Origin: an uncultured Actinomyces sp.
GTDB lineage: Bacteria > Actinomycetota > Actinomycetes > Actinomycetales > Actinomycetaceae
Direction: 5' to 3'
Length of the DNA stretch: 64,000 bases
NCBI GenBank assembly: GCA_938041695.1
Contig: CALISI010000031.1
Location: 77,851 to 141,850, forward strand
This document shows, in pieces, positions 42,209 through 53,676 of this stretch (positions are counted from its first letter, which is position 1; each line of letters begins with the position of its first letter). The notes beneath the pieces were generated by a model that was not told the DNA's origin, ran no database searches, and saw only the letters and a list, made by a program, of their open reading frames with translations. The translations under genes were made by a program, and so were the position numbers.

Positions 42209-42352
42209 CCTCCAAGAGTAGAGGGACGGGTGCCTGTGGGCGAATCAACCCACGCCGTGCGCCCTCCCGATGCGCGCAACGGCACGGTCAGCAGGCACAA
42301 TGGATGTTGGGTATCACCCTTTCTTTGAGTCAATCTACGAGGTTTTCACACC
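42209..42352. other. Intergenic region before yhhQ
   Basis: Divergent promoter region between the ABC-F gene and yhhQ. I looked for a preQ1 riboswitch (queuosine regulation) and did not find its conserved stem-loop plus A-rich tail. A weak GAGG ribosome site lies about 11 bases before the yhhQ ATG. Confidence 0.4.
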
Positions 42353-44364
<2,012 letters not shown>

Positions 44365-44379
44365 CTCCCGGGAGCATTC

Positions 44380-45276
44380 ATGAGCTTTAACGACAGTATC
44401 CGCTTGGATCCATCCCGTGTCGGCACGTCGGGTGCGGGACGCAAGATTGCAGGGGCCGGCGGCGGGTCGATTCTCGGTGTCCTCCTCATCCTCGGTTTTT
44501 CCTATTTCACGGGGATTGATCTCACGAGCCTTCTATCGTCGTCACCGCAGACCTCCTCCTCGTCCTCCTCTTCGGTGGACGTGTCGTCGTGCCAGACGGG
44601 AAAGGACGCAAACGAGCGCGTCGAGTGCCGAATGGTTGCGACCGCGCAGTCGCTTGACGCAGTGTGGAAGACTCAGCTGGCTGATCAGGGGACGGGCGTA
44701 ACCTACGAGCTTCCCGACTTCCAGATCTTCACGGATTCCATGTCGACGGCATGCGGGAACGCGACGAGTGCCGTGGGGCCGTTCTATTGCCCCGGTGATT
44801 CGACCGTTTATCTGGATCTCGGTTTCTTCAACGACATGGTCTCTCAGTACGGCGCCTCCGATTCGGTGCTTGCTCAGGAGTACGTCGTTGCCCACGAGTG
44901 GGGCCACCACATCCAGAATCTCCAAGGTGTGTTCCGCGCTCACGACACTCGTGAGACGGGCGCTCAGGGTGCTGGCGTACGCTCGGAGCTTCAGGCGGAC
45001 TGCTATGCGGGCGTGTGGATGCACTGGGCGTCGAATACGCCCGATCCGTCGACGGGTACACCCTATCTGAAGACGCCGACCACCGATCAGGTTCGGGGTG
45101 CCCTGCAGACCGCGCAGGCGATCGGCGATGACCGCCTCCAAACCAAGTACCAGGGCACGTCCAATCCCGAGAGCTGGACGCACGGTAGCGCCGACCAGCG
45201 CGCGACGTGGCTGCAGCGCGGCCTCGACTCCGGTGACATCTCCACGTGCGATACATGGTCCGCGTCGCAGGTGTGA
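44380..45276 (+). CDS. YpfJ-family zinc metallopeptidase
   Basis: 298 residues. One membrane helix (about 29-45, GSILGVLLILGFSYFTG), a Ser-rich linker (53-70) and a peptidase domain with HEWGH (172-176) and the third ligand in ELQADCYAGVWMHW. This is the neutral zinc metallopeptidase family PF04228, normally surface-anchored. Conserved Cys pairs (Cys71/83 and Cys125/137) suggest disulfides outside the cell. It starts 15 bases after tgt but has no obvious link to queuosine. Confidence 0.92.
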   Translation: MSFNDSIRLDPSRVGTSGAGRKIAGAGGGSILGVLLILGFSYFTGIDLTSLLSSSPQTSSSSSSSVDVSSCQTGKDANERVECRMVATAQSLDAVWKTQLADQGTGVTYELPDFQIFTDSMSTACGNATSAVGPFYCPGDSTVYLDLGFFNDMVSQYGASDSVLAQEYVVAHEWGHHIQNLQGVFRAHDTRETGAQGAGVRSELQADCYAGVWMHWASNTPDPSTGTPYLKTPTTDQVRGALQTAQAIGDDRLQTKYQGTSNPESWTHGSADQRATWLQRGLDSGDISTCDTWSASQV

Positions 45277-45327
45277 GGCATTCTGCGGATCGGTACAATT
45301 GAATTCGCCGATTCCCAGGAGGAAGTC

Positions 45328-47013
45328 ATGACACGCAGCATCGTCGAGCAAGCCCACGACATGTACGACGCGGTCCCCTACGAAGTTCCCGTGCCCGACG
45401 GGTCACTGTACAGTCTCCTGGATAATGCGGCGCGCCTGTACCCCGACCGCATCGCGCTGGATTACTTTGGCGCAACGACCACGTATGCTCAGGTGCGCGA
45501 GCAGGTGCTCAAGGCCGCGCAAGTCTTGCACGAGGCCGGGGTTCGCTCCGGCGACACAGTGGCCATCGCGCTTCCCAACTGTCCGCAGGCATTCATTGCT
45601 TTCTACGCGTGCATGCGTATCGGAGCTGTCGCTGCACAGCACAATCCGTTGGCGCCAGCCTCGGAGATTGCGGGGCAGCTGGCACGCCACGGCGGCACGG
45701 TTGCAATCGTGTGGGAAAAGTGTGTGGACGCTTACCCGCTCGATGTTCTCGACACGGTGTTTACGGTCGATATTTCGTGCGGCATGCCGATGTCTCAGCG
45801 TCTGCTTCTTCGTCTGCCCGTCGCCCGCGCACGGCAGACGCGCAATCAGTTGCGTGGTTCCGTCCCCGCCCAGACGCGCTCCTGGGACCGTGCCACGGCC
45901 TCGTCCGCGCCGATTGATTCAAGCCACCCGCTACCAACCGGCGATGACTGCGCGGTCATCCTGCACACCTCGGGCACGAACGGTATCCCGAAGTCGGCAC
46001 CCCTCACCCACCGCAATATCGGTGTCAACGTCAACCAGTGCATGTTCTGGGTGTGGAAGCTGCACGAGGGCGCCGAAACGTTCTTCTCTCTCCTCCCCTA
46101 CTTCCATGCCTTTGGTCTGACGTTCTTCCTGTGCGCCTCGGTGCGTAAGGCTGCCACCCAGGTGCTGCTACCGAAGTTCGATGCGCAGATGGCACTCGAC
46201 GCGCACAAGCGACGCCCCATCACGTTCTTTGTGGGCGTGCCGCCGATGTTCGAGCGCATCCTGCGTCAGGCTCACAAGACAAATACCGACCTCACCTCCA
46301 TCCGATACGCGGTAGCCGGAGCTATGCCTCTATCAACCACGCTTGCAGATGACTGGGAGAAAACCACGGGTGGCATGATCGTCGAAGGCTATGGCCTTTC
46401 GGAAACCGCACCGGTGCTGACGGGCGCTCCCCTCTCGGACAAGCGCCGCCACGGCGTCCTTGGCGTACCGTTCCCGTCGACGCAGCTACGCCTTGTCTCT
46501 CTCGAAAACGATACAGTCGACGTCGAGGACGGGCAGCCCGGCGAGATCATCGTGCGTGGCCCGCAGGTGTTCGACGGATACCTGGACGCACCCGAGGAGA
46601 GTGCGCGCGTCTTCACCTCCGAGGGGTGGTTCAAAACCGGTGACATCGGGGTCAACAGCGACGGCTTCATCTCGATGGCTGACCGTAAAAAGGAACTGAT
46701 TCTATCGGGAGGGTTCAACGTCTACCCCTCCCAGGTCGAGGCAGCGATCCGATCCCATCCGGCGGTGTCCGACGTCGCCGTTGTCGGGTTTCCCGTGAAC
46801 GATGCGACCGAAGAGGTCGCCGCGGCGATCATTATGGAAGACGGGAGTGCACCCCTGACTCTTGAGGAAGTGCGCGCCTGGGCGGAAAAGACCATCGCCC
46901 ACTACGCTCTCCCCCGCCAGCTGGTCGTCATCGCCGAACTGCCACGCAACCAGATGGGTAAGATCGTGCGCCGCAAGGTCGCGCAGCTCGTGCGAGAGAC
47001 TCTCGGCCGTTAG
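45328..47013 (+). CDS. Long-chain acyl-CoA synthetase (AMP-binding)
   Basis: 561 residues, AGGAGG ribosome site. The P-loop reads HTSGTNGIPKSAPLTH (about 212-227) where TSGTTGxPKG is usual. EGYGLSETAP, GWFKTGDIG and the C-terminal catalytic lysine segment NQMGKIVRRK follow. An adenylate-forming fatty-acid ligase is the best reading; the two changes in the P-loop are conservative but worth a check. It is monocistronic and ends before a strong hairpin. Confidence 0.9.
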   Translation: MTRSIVEQAHDMYDAVPYEVPVPDGSLYSLLDNAARLYPDRIALDYFGATTTYAQVREQVLKAAQVLHEAGVRSGDTVAIALPNCPQAFIAFYACMRIGAVAAQHNPLAPASEIAGQLARHGGTVAIVWEKCVDAYPLDVLDTVFTVDISCGMPMSQRLLLRLPVARARQTRNQLRGSVPAQTRSWDRATASSAPIDSSHPLPTGDDCAVILHTSGTNGIPKSAPLTHRNIGVNVNQCMFWVWKLHEGAETFFSLLPYFHAFGLTFFLCASVRKAATQVLLPKFDAQMALDAHKRRPITFFVGVPPMFERILRQAHKTNTDLTSIRYAVAGAMPLSTTLADDWEKTTGGMIVEGYGLSETAPVLTGAPLSDKRRHGVLGVPFPSTQLRLVSLENDTVDVEDGQPGEIIVRGPQVFDGYLDAPEESARVFTSEGWFKTGDIGVNSDGFISMADRKKELILSGGFNVYPSQVEAAIRSHPAVSDVAVVGFPVNDATEEVAAAIIMEDGSAPLTLEEVRAWAEKTIAHYALPRQLVVIAELPRNQMGKIVRRKVAQLVRETLGR

Positions 47014-47104
47014 CACCCCGCTACAACCGTGCACAACAGCGGTCAAGTACGAGTCTCCTGAGAGTCACCATACCGCCACTTCAGGCTCCACCATCACAAC
47101 GAGT

Positions 47105-47136
47105 AATCCCCCGGGAACCTATGGTCCCGGGGGATT
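47105..47136. terminator. Bidirectional terminator between the acyl-CoA synthetase and suf operon
   Basis: AATCCCCCGGGA (47105-47116) and TCCCGGGGGATT (47125-47136) are perfectly complementary around an 8-base loop. It lies between convergent genes. Confidence 0.85.
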
Positions 47137-47151
47137 CACCTCGCGTGGCGT

Positions 47152-47586
47152 TCAGACGTTGAAACCGATCGCCCGAAGCTGTTCACGGCCGTCCGGCGTG
47201 ATGCGATCGGGGCCCCACGGCGGCATCCAGACCCAGTTGATCTGAACGTCGTCCGTCACCGCCGACAGGATCGTCTGTGCCTGGCGCTCGATCACGTCGG
47301 TCAGCGGGCAGGCAGCCGACGTCAGTGTCATGTCGAGACGGACCTGGTTCTCAGAGCCAATCACAACGCCGTACACCAGGCCGAGATCGACAATGTTGAT
47401 GCCCAGCTCGGGATCGATGACATCCTTGAGGGCCTCGAGCACGTTTTCGGCTGCGAGCGTACCCTGCTCGATGACGTCGGTGCCGTCGATCTGGCGGGTG
47501 GGCACCTCGGCGCTGGGAGCTTGAGCCTGAGCGGGTGCGCCGAAGCGCTGCTCGACCGGCTCAGACTGAGCCATCGGGTTACTCAT
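47152..47586 (-). CDS. sufT: SufT-type Fe-S assembly factor (MIP18/DUF59)
   Basis: 144 residues from the ATG at 47586. A variable N-terminus (1-45) precedes the DUF59 domain with DPELGINIVDLGLVYGV and TSAACPLTDVIE, whose Cys can hold a transient cluster. SufT helps deliver Fe-S clusters to targets. It is the last gene of the suf operon, ten bases after sufU. Confidence 0.92.
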   Translation of the reverse strand: MSNPMAQSEPVEQRFGAPAQAQAPSAEVPTRQIDGTDVIEQGTLAAENVLEALKDVIDPELGINIVDLGLVYGVVIGSENQVRLDMTLTSAACPLTDVIERQAQTILSAVTDDVQINWVWMPPWGPDRITPDGREQLRAIGFNV

Positions 47587-47596
47587 TCCTGTTCCT

Positions 47597-48073
47597 TTAC
47601 TGATCGGCGGGCTCGCCCGCGGTGGAGATATCGATGCCGGACTTGGCCATTGCGTCGCGCAGCGCATACCAACCCAGGAGGGCACACTTGACGCGATTAG
47701 CAAACTGGGACGTGGATTCCAGGGCGGCAGCGTCACCGAGGTCGTCGAGGATCTCATCATCGACGCCGAGATTACGCGAATGCATCATGACTTCCATGTC
47801 TCGGTAGAGACGACCAATTTCCTCGGCGGACTTTCCCTGGGTCAGGTCGGTCATCATGGACAGCGATGCGCGCGAGATCGAGCAGCCGTCGCCTTCCCAC
47901 TGGAGAGAGGCGAGATGATCACCATCGAGCGACACGCCCAGCGTTACCTCGTCACCGCAGGTGGGATTGACCTGGTGGGACGATGCGTCCATGCCCGATG
48001 GGTCACCTGCGCCGTGCTTTTCACGAGCGTGATCCAGGATGACCTGCTGATACAACTGTTCAAGACTGCCCAT
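47597..48073 (-). CDS. sufU: SufU sulfur-acceptor/scaffold protein
   Basis: 158 residues with the three cysteines and Asp of the zinc site: Cys39 and Asp41 in NPTCGDEV, Cys64 in GDGCSIS and Cys130 in RVKCALLGW. The long loop between the second and third Cys (about 65 residues) is of the SufU rather than IscU type. SufU takes persulfide from SufS in Gram-positive bacteria. It follows sufS by 34 bases. Confidence 0.95.
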   Translation of the reverse strand: MGSLEQLYQQVILDHAREKHGAGDPSGMDASSHQVNPTCGDEVTLGVSLDGDHLASLQWEGDGCSISRASLSMMTDLTQGKSAEEIGRLYRDMEVMMHSRNLGVDDEILDDLGDAAALESTSQFANRVKCALLGWYALRDAMAKSGIDISTAGEPADQ

Positions 48074-48107
48074 GGTTTCCTTTCATACCCAACGATCACG
48101 TGCAATT

Positions 48108-49385
48108 CTACTGACCGAAGAAGCTGCGCACCTTCGACAGTCCGTCAACGAGGCGTTCAATTTCCTCGGCGGTGGTCGTCGGGGCAACTGACGCACGTGC
48201 GGAGGAACGCACCTGGAAGAACGTGTGCAGTGGGATTGCACAGTGGTGCCCGACTCGGACGGCGACATCCACCGAGTCCATGAACTGCCCCACGTCGTGG
48301 GGGTGCACGCCGTCCACGGCGAAGGCAACGACACCGATTCGGTCAACGTCCGAGTCGGGGCCAAGAACCTTGATGCCATCGATCGACGAGATGCCGTCGA
48401 GCATCATGGACGTGAGCGCGTGTTCGTGTGCTTCCACGCGATCCATGCCGAGCTCCGACATGTAGCGCAGTGCCTGCGACCAGGCTGCGACCTGAGCGAC
48501 GGGTTGCGAGCCTGCTTCAAAACGCTCGGGCGGTGCCATGAAGGTAGATTCCTCCATGGTGACCCATTCGATCATGGAGCCGCCGGTGAGGACAGGCGGC
48601 ATCGCCGCGAGAAGCGACCGACGTCCCCACAGTGCACCAGCACCCGTGGGGCCGAGCATCTTGTGCGAGGAGAACACCGCAAAGTCGACATCGAGCTCTG
48701 AGAGGTTCAGCGCCATGTGTGCGCTGGACTGGCACGTATCGAGGAGGACAAGTGCGCCGACAGCGCGGGCCGCCCCGCTCACGGCCGCGACGGGAGAAAC
48801 GGCGCCGGTGACGTTAGAAACGTGGGTGAATGCGACGAGACGAGTGTTCGGCGTGATGACGGAGAGCATCTCCAGGTCAATGCGACCATCCGGCGTCAGG
48901 TCGAGCCAGGCGAGCTCGGCTCCCGTGCGCGCACACAGCTGCTGCCACGGGACGATGTTCGCGTGGTGCTCGGCGCGCGTGCAGACGATACGATCGCCGG
49001 GTCCCACGCGCAGCGACGCAGACTCCGCACCGCCCATGCCCTGCGAGGCGTGACCAATCGACAAGGCGACCAGGTTAATCGCCTCGGTCGCATTCTTCGT
49101 CCAGACGATTTCGTCTGCCGACACACCGACAAACGAGGCCAGAGCACCGCGCGCACTCTCGAATGCGTCTGTCGCTTCGTCGCCAAGCAGGTGCGTGCCC
49201 CGGTGGACCGCGCCATTACTGCGGCGATAGAAGTCGGCCTCGGCGTCGATGACGCATGCGGGCTTCTGGGATGTCGCGGAGGCATCCAGGTAAGCAATGG
49301 GCGCGCCGCCGCGCCCGACGCGACTCAGAATCGGAAAATCCGAACGAATCGCGTCGAGCTCGGCGGCGGTAAAGTCTCGCGACAC
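48108..49385 (-). CDS. sufS: Cysteine desulfurase SufS
   Basis: 425 residues. PLP site with Lys242 in SSHKMLGPTG, His140 in RAEHHANIVPW and Asp216 in LLDTCQSSAH (usually DGAQ). The catalytic Cys382 is in VRVGHHCAIPLH, the class-II position. It takes sulfur from cysteine for SufU. The gap to sufC is 5 bases. Confidence 0.96.
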   Translation of the reverse strand: MSRDFTAAELDAIRSDFPILSRVGRGGAPIAYLDASATSQKPACVIDAEADFYRRSNGAVHRGTHLLGDEATDAFESARGALASFVGVSADEIVWTKNATEAINLVALSIGHASQGMGGAESASLRVGPGDRIVCTRAEHHANIVPWQQLCARTGAELAWLDLTPDGRIDLEMLSVITPNTRLVAFTHVSNVTGAVSPVAAVSGAARAVGALVLLDTCQSSAHMALNLSELDVDFAVFSSHKMLGPTGAGALWGRRSLLAAMPPVLTGGSMIEWVTMEESTFMAPPERFEAGSQPVAQVAAWSQALRYMSELGMDRVEAHEHALTSMMLDGISSIDGIKVLGPDSDVDRIGVVAFAVDGVHPHDVGQFMDSVDVAVRVGHHCAIPLHTFFQVRSSARASVAPTTTAEEIERLVDGLSKVRSFFGQ

Positions 49386-49390
49386 GGCGA

Positions 49391-50143
49391 TCAGAGACCC
49401 AGGTACTTGTCGTAGCCGTTCTCTTCGAGCTCGTCAGCCAGCTCGGGACCACCCTGAGCGGCGACGTGGCCGTCGACGAAAACGTGAACGTGGCTGGGCT
49501 TGATGTAGCGCAGGATGCGGGTGTAGTGCGTGATGAGCATGACGCCGCAGCCGGTCTCACCGTGGACGCGGTTGACGCCCTCAGACACGATGCGCAGTGC
49601 GTCGACGTCGAGGCCGGAGTCGGTCTCGTCGAGGACAGCGAACGAGGGCTTCAGAAGCTCCATCTGGAGGATCTCGAGGCGCTTCTTCTCGCCGCCGGAG
49701 AAACCGACGTTGACGTCACGCTCGGCGAAGTCGGGGTCCATGCGCAGGTTCTCCATGGAGGTCTTCATTTCCTTGACCCACGAGCGCAGGGCGGGCGCCT
49801 GGCCGTCGATCGCGGTCTTCGCGGTGCGCAGGAAGTTGGAGACGGAGACGCCGGCGACCTCGACGGGGTACTGCATGGCAAGGAACAGGCCCGCCTTGGC
49901 GCGCTCATCGACGCTCATCTCTGTGATGAGCTGATCGTCCAGCCATGCCTCACCCGAGGTGATCTCGTAGTCCGGGTGACCGGCCAGGGCATAGGCCATG
50001 GTTGACTTACCGGAGCCGTTGGGGCCCATGATGGCGTGGATTTCGCCGGAGTTGATCGTCAGGTTAACGCCTTTGAGGATCTCCTTGGGGCCTTCGGCGG
50101 TCTCGACGGAGACGTGCAGATCCTTAATACGCAGAGTCGACAT
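49391..50143 (-). CDS. sufC: Fe-S assembly ATPase SufC
   Basis: 250 residues; ABC ATPase with Walker A GPNGSGKST, signature GFSGGEKKRLEILQM and Walker B FAVLDETDSGLDVDAL, the SufC variants. It drives the SufBCD scaffold. It lies 16 bases after sufD. Confidence 0.97.
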   Translation of the reverse strand: MSTLRIKDLHVSVETAEGPKEILKGVNLTINSGEIHAIMGPNGSGKSTMAYALAGHPDYEITSGEAWLDDQLITEMSVDERAKAGLFLAMQYPVEVAGVSVSNFLRTAKTAIDGQAPALRSWVKEMKTSMENLRMDPDFAERDVNVGFSGGEKKRLEILQMELLKPSFAVLDETDSGLDVDALRIVSEGVNRVHGETGCGVMLITHYTRILRYIKPSHVHVFVDGHVAAQGGPELADELEENGYDKYLGL

Positions 50144-50159
50144 ATGTATTCCTTACAGC

Positions 50160-51350
50160 TCAGTTGTTACGGGACTTGGCCAGCTCGGCCTCGACGGTTG
50201 CCATGAGGTGGTCGACCACCTCGGGGACGCCGATCTGGTTGATCAGTTCGGCGAAGAAGCCGCGCACGACCAGGCGGCGTGCCTCGTGCTCAGGAACACC
50301 ACGGCTCATCAGATAGAACAGCTGCTCGTCGTCGAAACGACCGGTCGCGGAAGCGTGTCCGGCGCCTTCGATTTCGCCGTTTTCGATTTCGAGGTTGGGG
50401 ACCGAGTCGGCTTTGGCCCCCTCGGTGAGCACCAGGTTGCGGTTCAACTCGTACGTGTCCGTGCCATCGGCTGCCTCGCGGATCAGGCAGTCACCGATCC
50501 ACACCGAGTGCGCGTCCTTACCCTGCAGGGCGCCCTTGTAGGTGACGCGCGAGAAGCACTTCGGCTGCGAGTGGTCCACGAAGACGCGGTGCTCGAGGTG
50601 CTGGCCGCCGTCCACGAAGTAGATGCCCAGCATGTTAAGCTCGGCGCCCGGACCGCGGAAGTCGGTGTCCGCGCACAGGCGCACGAGGTCGCCGCCGAAG
50701 GTGACGACGATGTGGGTGAGTTTAGAGTCGCGTCCCAATGCCAGGCGCTGGTTCGAGGCGTGCAGGACGGTGTCGTCCCATTCCTGCAGCGACACGACGG
50801 TCAGGTTTGCACTGTCGCCCGTTTCGACCTCAACGGTCTGGTTGAGCGCAGCCTGCGCGGAACCGGTGTGCGACAGAATGACCGTGGCTGTGGAGAAAGC
50901 ACCGGCGCGAATCACGAGGTGCTGTGCACGGGTACCTTCGACGTCTGCGATGTTGATGCGCACGGGTGCGTCGAGCTCGGCCTCGGCCGGGATCTCGACG
51001 ACCGTCGCACGCTCGAAACCGTTCCACGCGACGACTGCGGTACGGTCGCCGGGTGCGAGCACGGTTCCGAGGCGCAAGTCATCGCGCGACACCGACTCGA
51101 CGAGAACGGAATCAGGAGCGTCAACCGCAACGGGTGCATCGCCTGCGTCGTAGTTCGCCGGTTCAAAGAGGCGCTCGATGCGGCGCATCGGGGTGAAACG
51201 CCAGTCTTCCTCGCGTCCGTGAGGGGCGGGAATGTCGTTCAGGTTGAACGAGGTGGGACGATCCGCGCGCGACGGGTGCGCCCTCTCGGCGTCAGCTCCG
51301 TGCGAGTGGGCCTTGTTCATGGTCTCGACAATAGTGTTGGGGGTCGTCAT
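50160..51350 (-). CDS. sufD: Fe-S assembly protein SufD
   Basis: 396 residues, beta-helix protein with the C-terminal core GEIEGAGHASATGRFDDEQLFYLMSRGVPEHEARRLVVRGF. It pairs with SufB and SufC as the scaffold. Its ATG overlaps the sufB stop by one base (TGATG). Confidence 0.96.
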   Translation of the reverse strand: MTTPNTIVETMNKAHSHGADAERAHPSRADRPTSFNLNDIPAPHGREEDWRFTPMRRIERLFEPANYDAGDAPVAVDAPDSVLVESVSRDDLRLGTVLAPGDRTAVVAWNGFERATVVEIPAEAELDAPVRINIADVEGTRAQHLVIRAGAFSTATVILSHTGSAQAALNQTVEVETGDSANLTVVSLQEWDDTVLHASNQRLALGRDSKLTHIVVTFGGDLVRLCADTDFRGPGAELNMLGIYFVDGGQHLEHRVFVDHSQPKCFSRVTYKGALQGKDAHSVWIGDCLIREAADGTDTYELNRNLVLTEGAKADSVPNLEIENGEIEGAGHASATGRFDDEQLFYLMSRGVPEHEARRLVVRGFFAELINQIGVPEVVDHLMATVEAELAKSRNN

Positions 51351-52795
51351 CAGCCGACGGATCCTTCCATCTGCAGTTCAATGAGGCGGTTGAGCTCGAG
51401 GGCATACTCCATCGGCAGCTCCTTAGCGATCGGCTCAACGAAGCCACGCACGATCGTCGCCATGGCCTCGTTTTCGTCGAGGCCTCGGCTCATCAGGTAG
51501 AACAGCTGATCGGCGCTCACCTTGGTCACGGTCGCCTCGTGGCCCATTTCGACGTCATCCGTACGCACGTCCACGTACGGGTACGTGTCGGTACGCGAGA
51601 TCTTGTCGACGAGCAGGGCGTCGCACAGGACGTTCGACTTGGAGTGGCGTGCACGTGCGTTGACCTGGACGAGGCCACGGTAGGACGTGCGGCCGCCGCC
51701 ACGCGACACGGACTTCGACACGATCGACGAAGACGTGTGGGGGGCCATGTGCACCATCTTGGCGCCGGTGTCCTGCTGCTGGCCGGGGCCTGCGAAACCG
51801 ATAGACAGCGTCTCGCCACGAGCATGTTCGCCCATCAGGAAGCAAGCGGGGTACTTCATGGTGATCGCGGCACCCATGTTGCCGTCGACCCATTCCATGG
51901 TGCCGCCTTCTTCGACGATGGCACGCTGAGTCACCAGGTTGAGAACGTTCGTCGACCAGTTCTGAATGGTCGTGTAACGCACGCGCGCGTCCTTCTTCAC
52001 GAAGATCTCGATGACACCGGAGTGCAGCGAGTTCTCATCGTAAATCGGGGCGGTGCAGCCCTCCACGTAGTGCACGTAGGAGCCCTCGTCAGCGATGATC
52101 AGCGTGCGCTCGAACTGGCCCATTGCCGACGTGTTGATGCGGAAGTAAGCCTGCAGCGGGATCGTCACGTGAACGCCCTTGGGGACGTAGACGAAGGATC
52201 CACCGGACCAGGCGGCCGTATTCAGTGCGGAGAACTTGTTGTCGCCCGCGGGCACGCACTTGCCGAAGTACTCCTCGAAGATCTCCGGGTACTCGCGCAG
52301 ACCGGTGTCGGTGTCAGTGAAGATGACGCCCTGACGCTCCAGGTCCTCCTGGATCTGCTGGTAGACGACCTCGGACTCGTACTGAGCGGCGACGCCCGAG
52401 ACCAGCCGCGACTTTTCAGCCTCGGGAATGCCGAGGCGGTCATAGGTGTCGCGGATTTCCTCAGGCAGGTCTTCCCAGTCGTTGACCTGCCGATCAGTGG
52501 GGCGCACGTAGTATTTGAACGCATCAAAATCCACGTGGGACAGATCCGGCCCCCACGCGGGCATCGGCTTGCGCTCGAAAAGCTCGAGTGCCTTCAGACG
52601 ACGGTCGCGCATCCACTGCGGCTCGTCCTTCACGTCCGAGATAAAGCGGACTATTTCTTCGTTAATGCCGGTGGGGACGTCCTTGGAGTAGTCGTCGGAG
52701 TCGTGCCAACCGTACTCATAACCGCCGATCGACTCGATGATCTCGTCATCGGTCATACGACGGTCCTCAGCGCCCGAGGCGGGTGCCTGCGTCAT
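51350..52795 (-). CDS. sufB: Fe-S assembly scaffold protein SufB
   Basis: 481 residues. Typical stretches are YEYGWHDSDDYSKDVPTG, EEYFGKCVPAGDNKFSALNTAAWSGGSFVYVPKGV, the cysteine region VHYVEGCTAPIY and the ending MSRGLDENEAMATIVRGF. SufB is the cluster-building subunit of SufBCD. It follows sufR by 32 bases. Confidence 0.97.
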   Translation of the reverse strand: MTQAPASGAEDRRMTDDEIIESIGGYEYGWHDSDDYSKDVPTGINEEIVRFISDVKDEPQWMRDRRLKALELFERKPMPAWGPDLSHVDFDAFKYYVRPTDRQVNDWEDLPEEIRDTYDRLGIPEAEKSRLVSGVAAQYESEVVYQQIQEDLERQGVIFTDTDTGLREYPEIFEEYFGKCVPAGDNKFSALNTAAWSGGSFVYVPKGVHVTIPLQAYFRINTSAMGQFERTLIIADEGSYVHYVEGCTAPIYDENSLHSGVIEIFVKKDARVRYTTIQNWSTNVLNLVTQRAIVEEGGTMEWVDGNMGAAITMKYPACFLMGEHARGETLSIGFAGPGQQQDTGAKMVHMAPHTSSSIVSKSVSRGGGRTSYRGLVQVNARARHSKSNVLCDALLVDKISRTDTYPYVDVRTDDVEMGHEATVTKVSADQLFYLMSRGLDENEAMATIVRGFVEPIAKELPMEYALELNRLIELQMEGSVG

Positions 52796-52827
52796 TGTTG
52801 TATCAACCTCTCGTTCTTAACTGCGTG

Positions 52828-53523
52828 CTACTTGCGTCGCACGTTCCGCGCCCCGGGGCGAATTACGGGCATCCCCACGGGAATGTGGGTGGTGCACACG
52901 TGTCCACCACCGGCGAGCGTGGAAAGTCTTTGCACATGGACGTCGAGGAGCTTGCCAAAAGCGATTGTCTCGGCGTCACACAACTGCGGGAAATCGCCCG
53001 CAACGTTTTGGATGGGGCAATGGCCCTGGCAGAGTTGGACGGCAAGCGTGCCTCCGCCAATATCGCGCACGGTCGCGGCATAGCCGTCTTGCGTCAAGGC
53101 GTCAGCGAGAGCCTGCGCACGCACACGAGGATCCGTTCCGGCATCGCGCACGATCGGGGCGTATCGCCGTTCGATCTCGCGTGAACGTGCCGCAGCGAAC
53201 GATTCGACGGCTTCCTCTCCCCCGAGCTGCCCAAGATATCCCAGCGCTTTGGTAGCAAGGTCTGAGTAACCGTCAGCCAGGTGGACGTGAGCACGTTCCG
53301 TTGCGACGTAATGCCGGGCGGGACGTCCCCGTCCTCGCTTGGACGGGGCGCCTGGCTCATGTTCCGTGATCTCTTTGGATTCGAGCAACAACGTGATGTG
53401 GCGCCGAACGGCAGCGGTTGTCAGCCCTAAAACCTTCGCAATTGACGAGGCCGTGACCGGCCCCTTTTCGACGATGAGATCGAGCACCTGCTGTCGGGTT
53501 GTGGCGTCTGATTCCTCTGCCAC
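52828..53523 (-). CDS. sufR: SufR-type Fe-S-sensing transcription repressor
   Basis: 231 residues from the GTG at 53523, with GGAGG upstream. The winged-helix DNA-binding domain is at about 8-80 (GPVTASSIAKVLGLTTAAVRRHI). The sensor half has four cysteines, Cys165 and Cys169 in CQGHCP, Cys182 in FPQLCDAE and Cys210 in HVCTTHIP, matching Rv1460-like SufR. It heads the suf operon and probably represses it when clusters are sufficient. Confidence 0.93.
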   Translation of the reverse strand: MAEESDATTRQQVLDLIVEKGPVTASSIAKVLGLTTAAVRRHITLLLESKEITEHEPGAPSKRGRGRPARHYVATERAHVHLADGYSDLATKALGYLGQLGGEEAVESFAAARSREIERRYAPIVRDAGTDPRVRAQALADALTQDGYAATVRDIGGGTLAVQLCQGHCPIQNVAGDFPQLCDAETIAFGKLLDVHVQRLSTLAGGGHVCTTHIPVGMPVIRPGARNVRRK

Positions 53524-53586
53524 CTGTCCTCCGCTCCGACGCTTCACGCGTGCGTCTCCGTGTGCTTTTCTCTGGAAACGAGTGTA

Positions 53587-53608
53587 CGCCAATTTAGATA
53601 AATCGGCG
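53587..53608. promoter_or_regulatory. Palindromic candidate SufR operator
   Basis: CGCCAATTT (53587-53595) and AAATCGGCG (53600-53608) form a 9-base inverted repeat with one mismatch around AGAT, 64 bases upstream of the sufR GTG. It overlaps where the operon promoter should be, with TACACT on the minus strand just downstream as a possible -10. Binding by SufR is inferred from position. Confidence 0.5.
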
Positions 53609-53676
53609 TTGCGAAAAGCAGATCGGAGTGTCAGACAGCCCACAAGTCGAGGGACTTAGGGCCCAGGGCTAGTCAG

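Noticed and set aside
42209..42352. preQ1 riboswitch before yhhQ-tgt
   Set aside because: The conserved stem-loop followed by an A-rich tail was not found.
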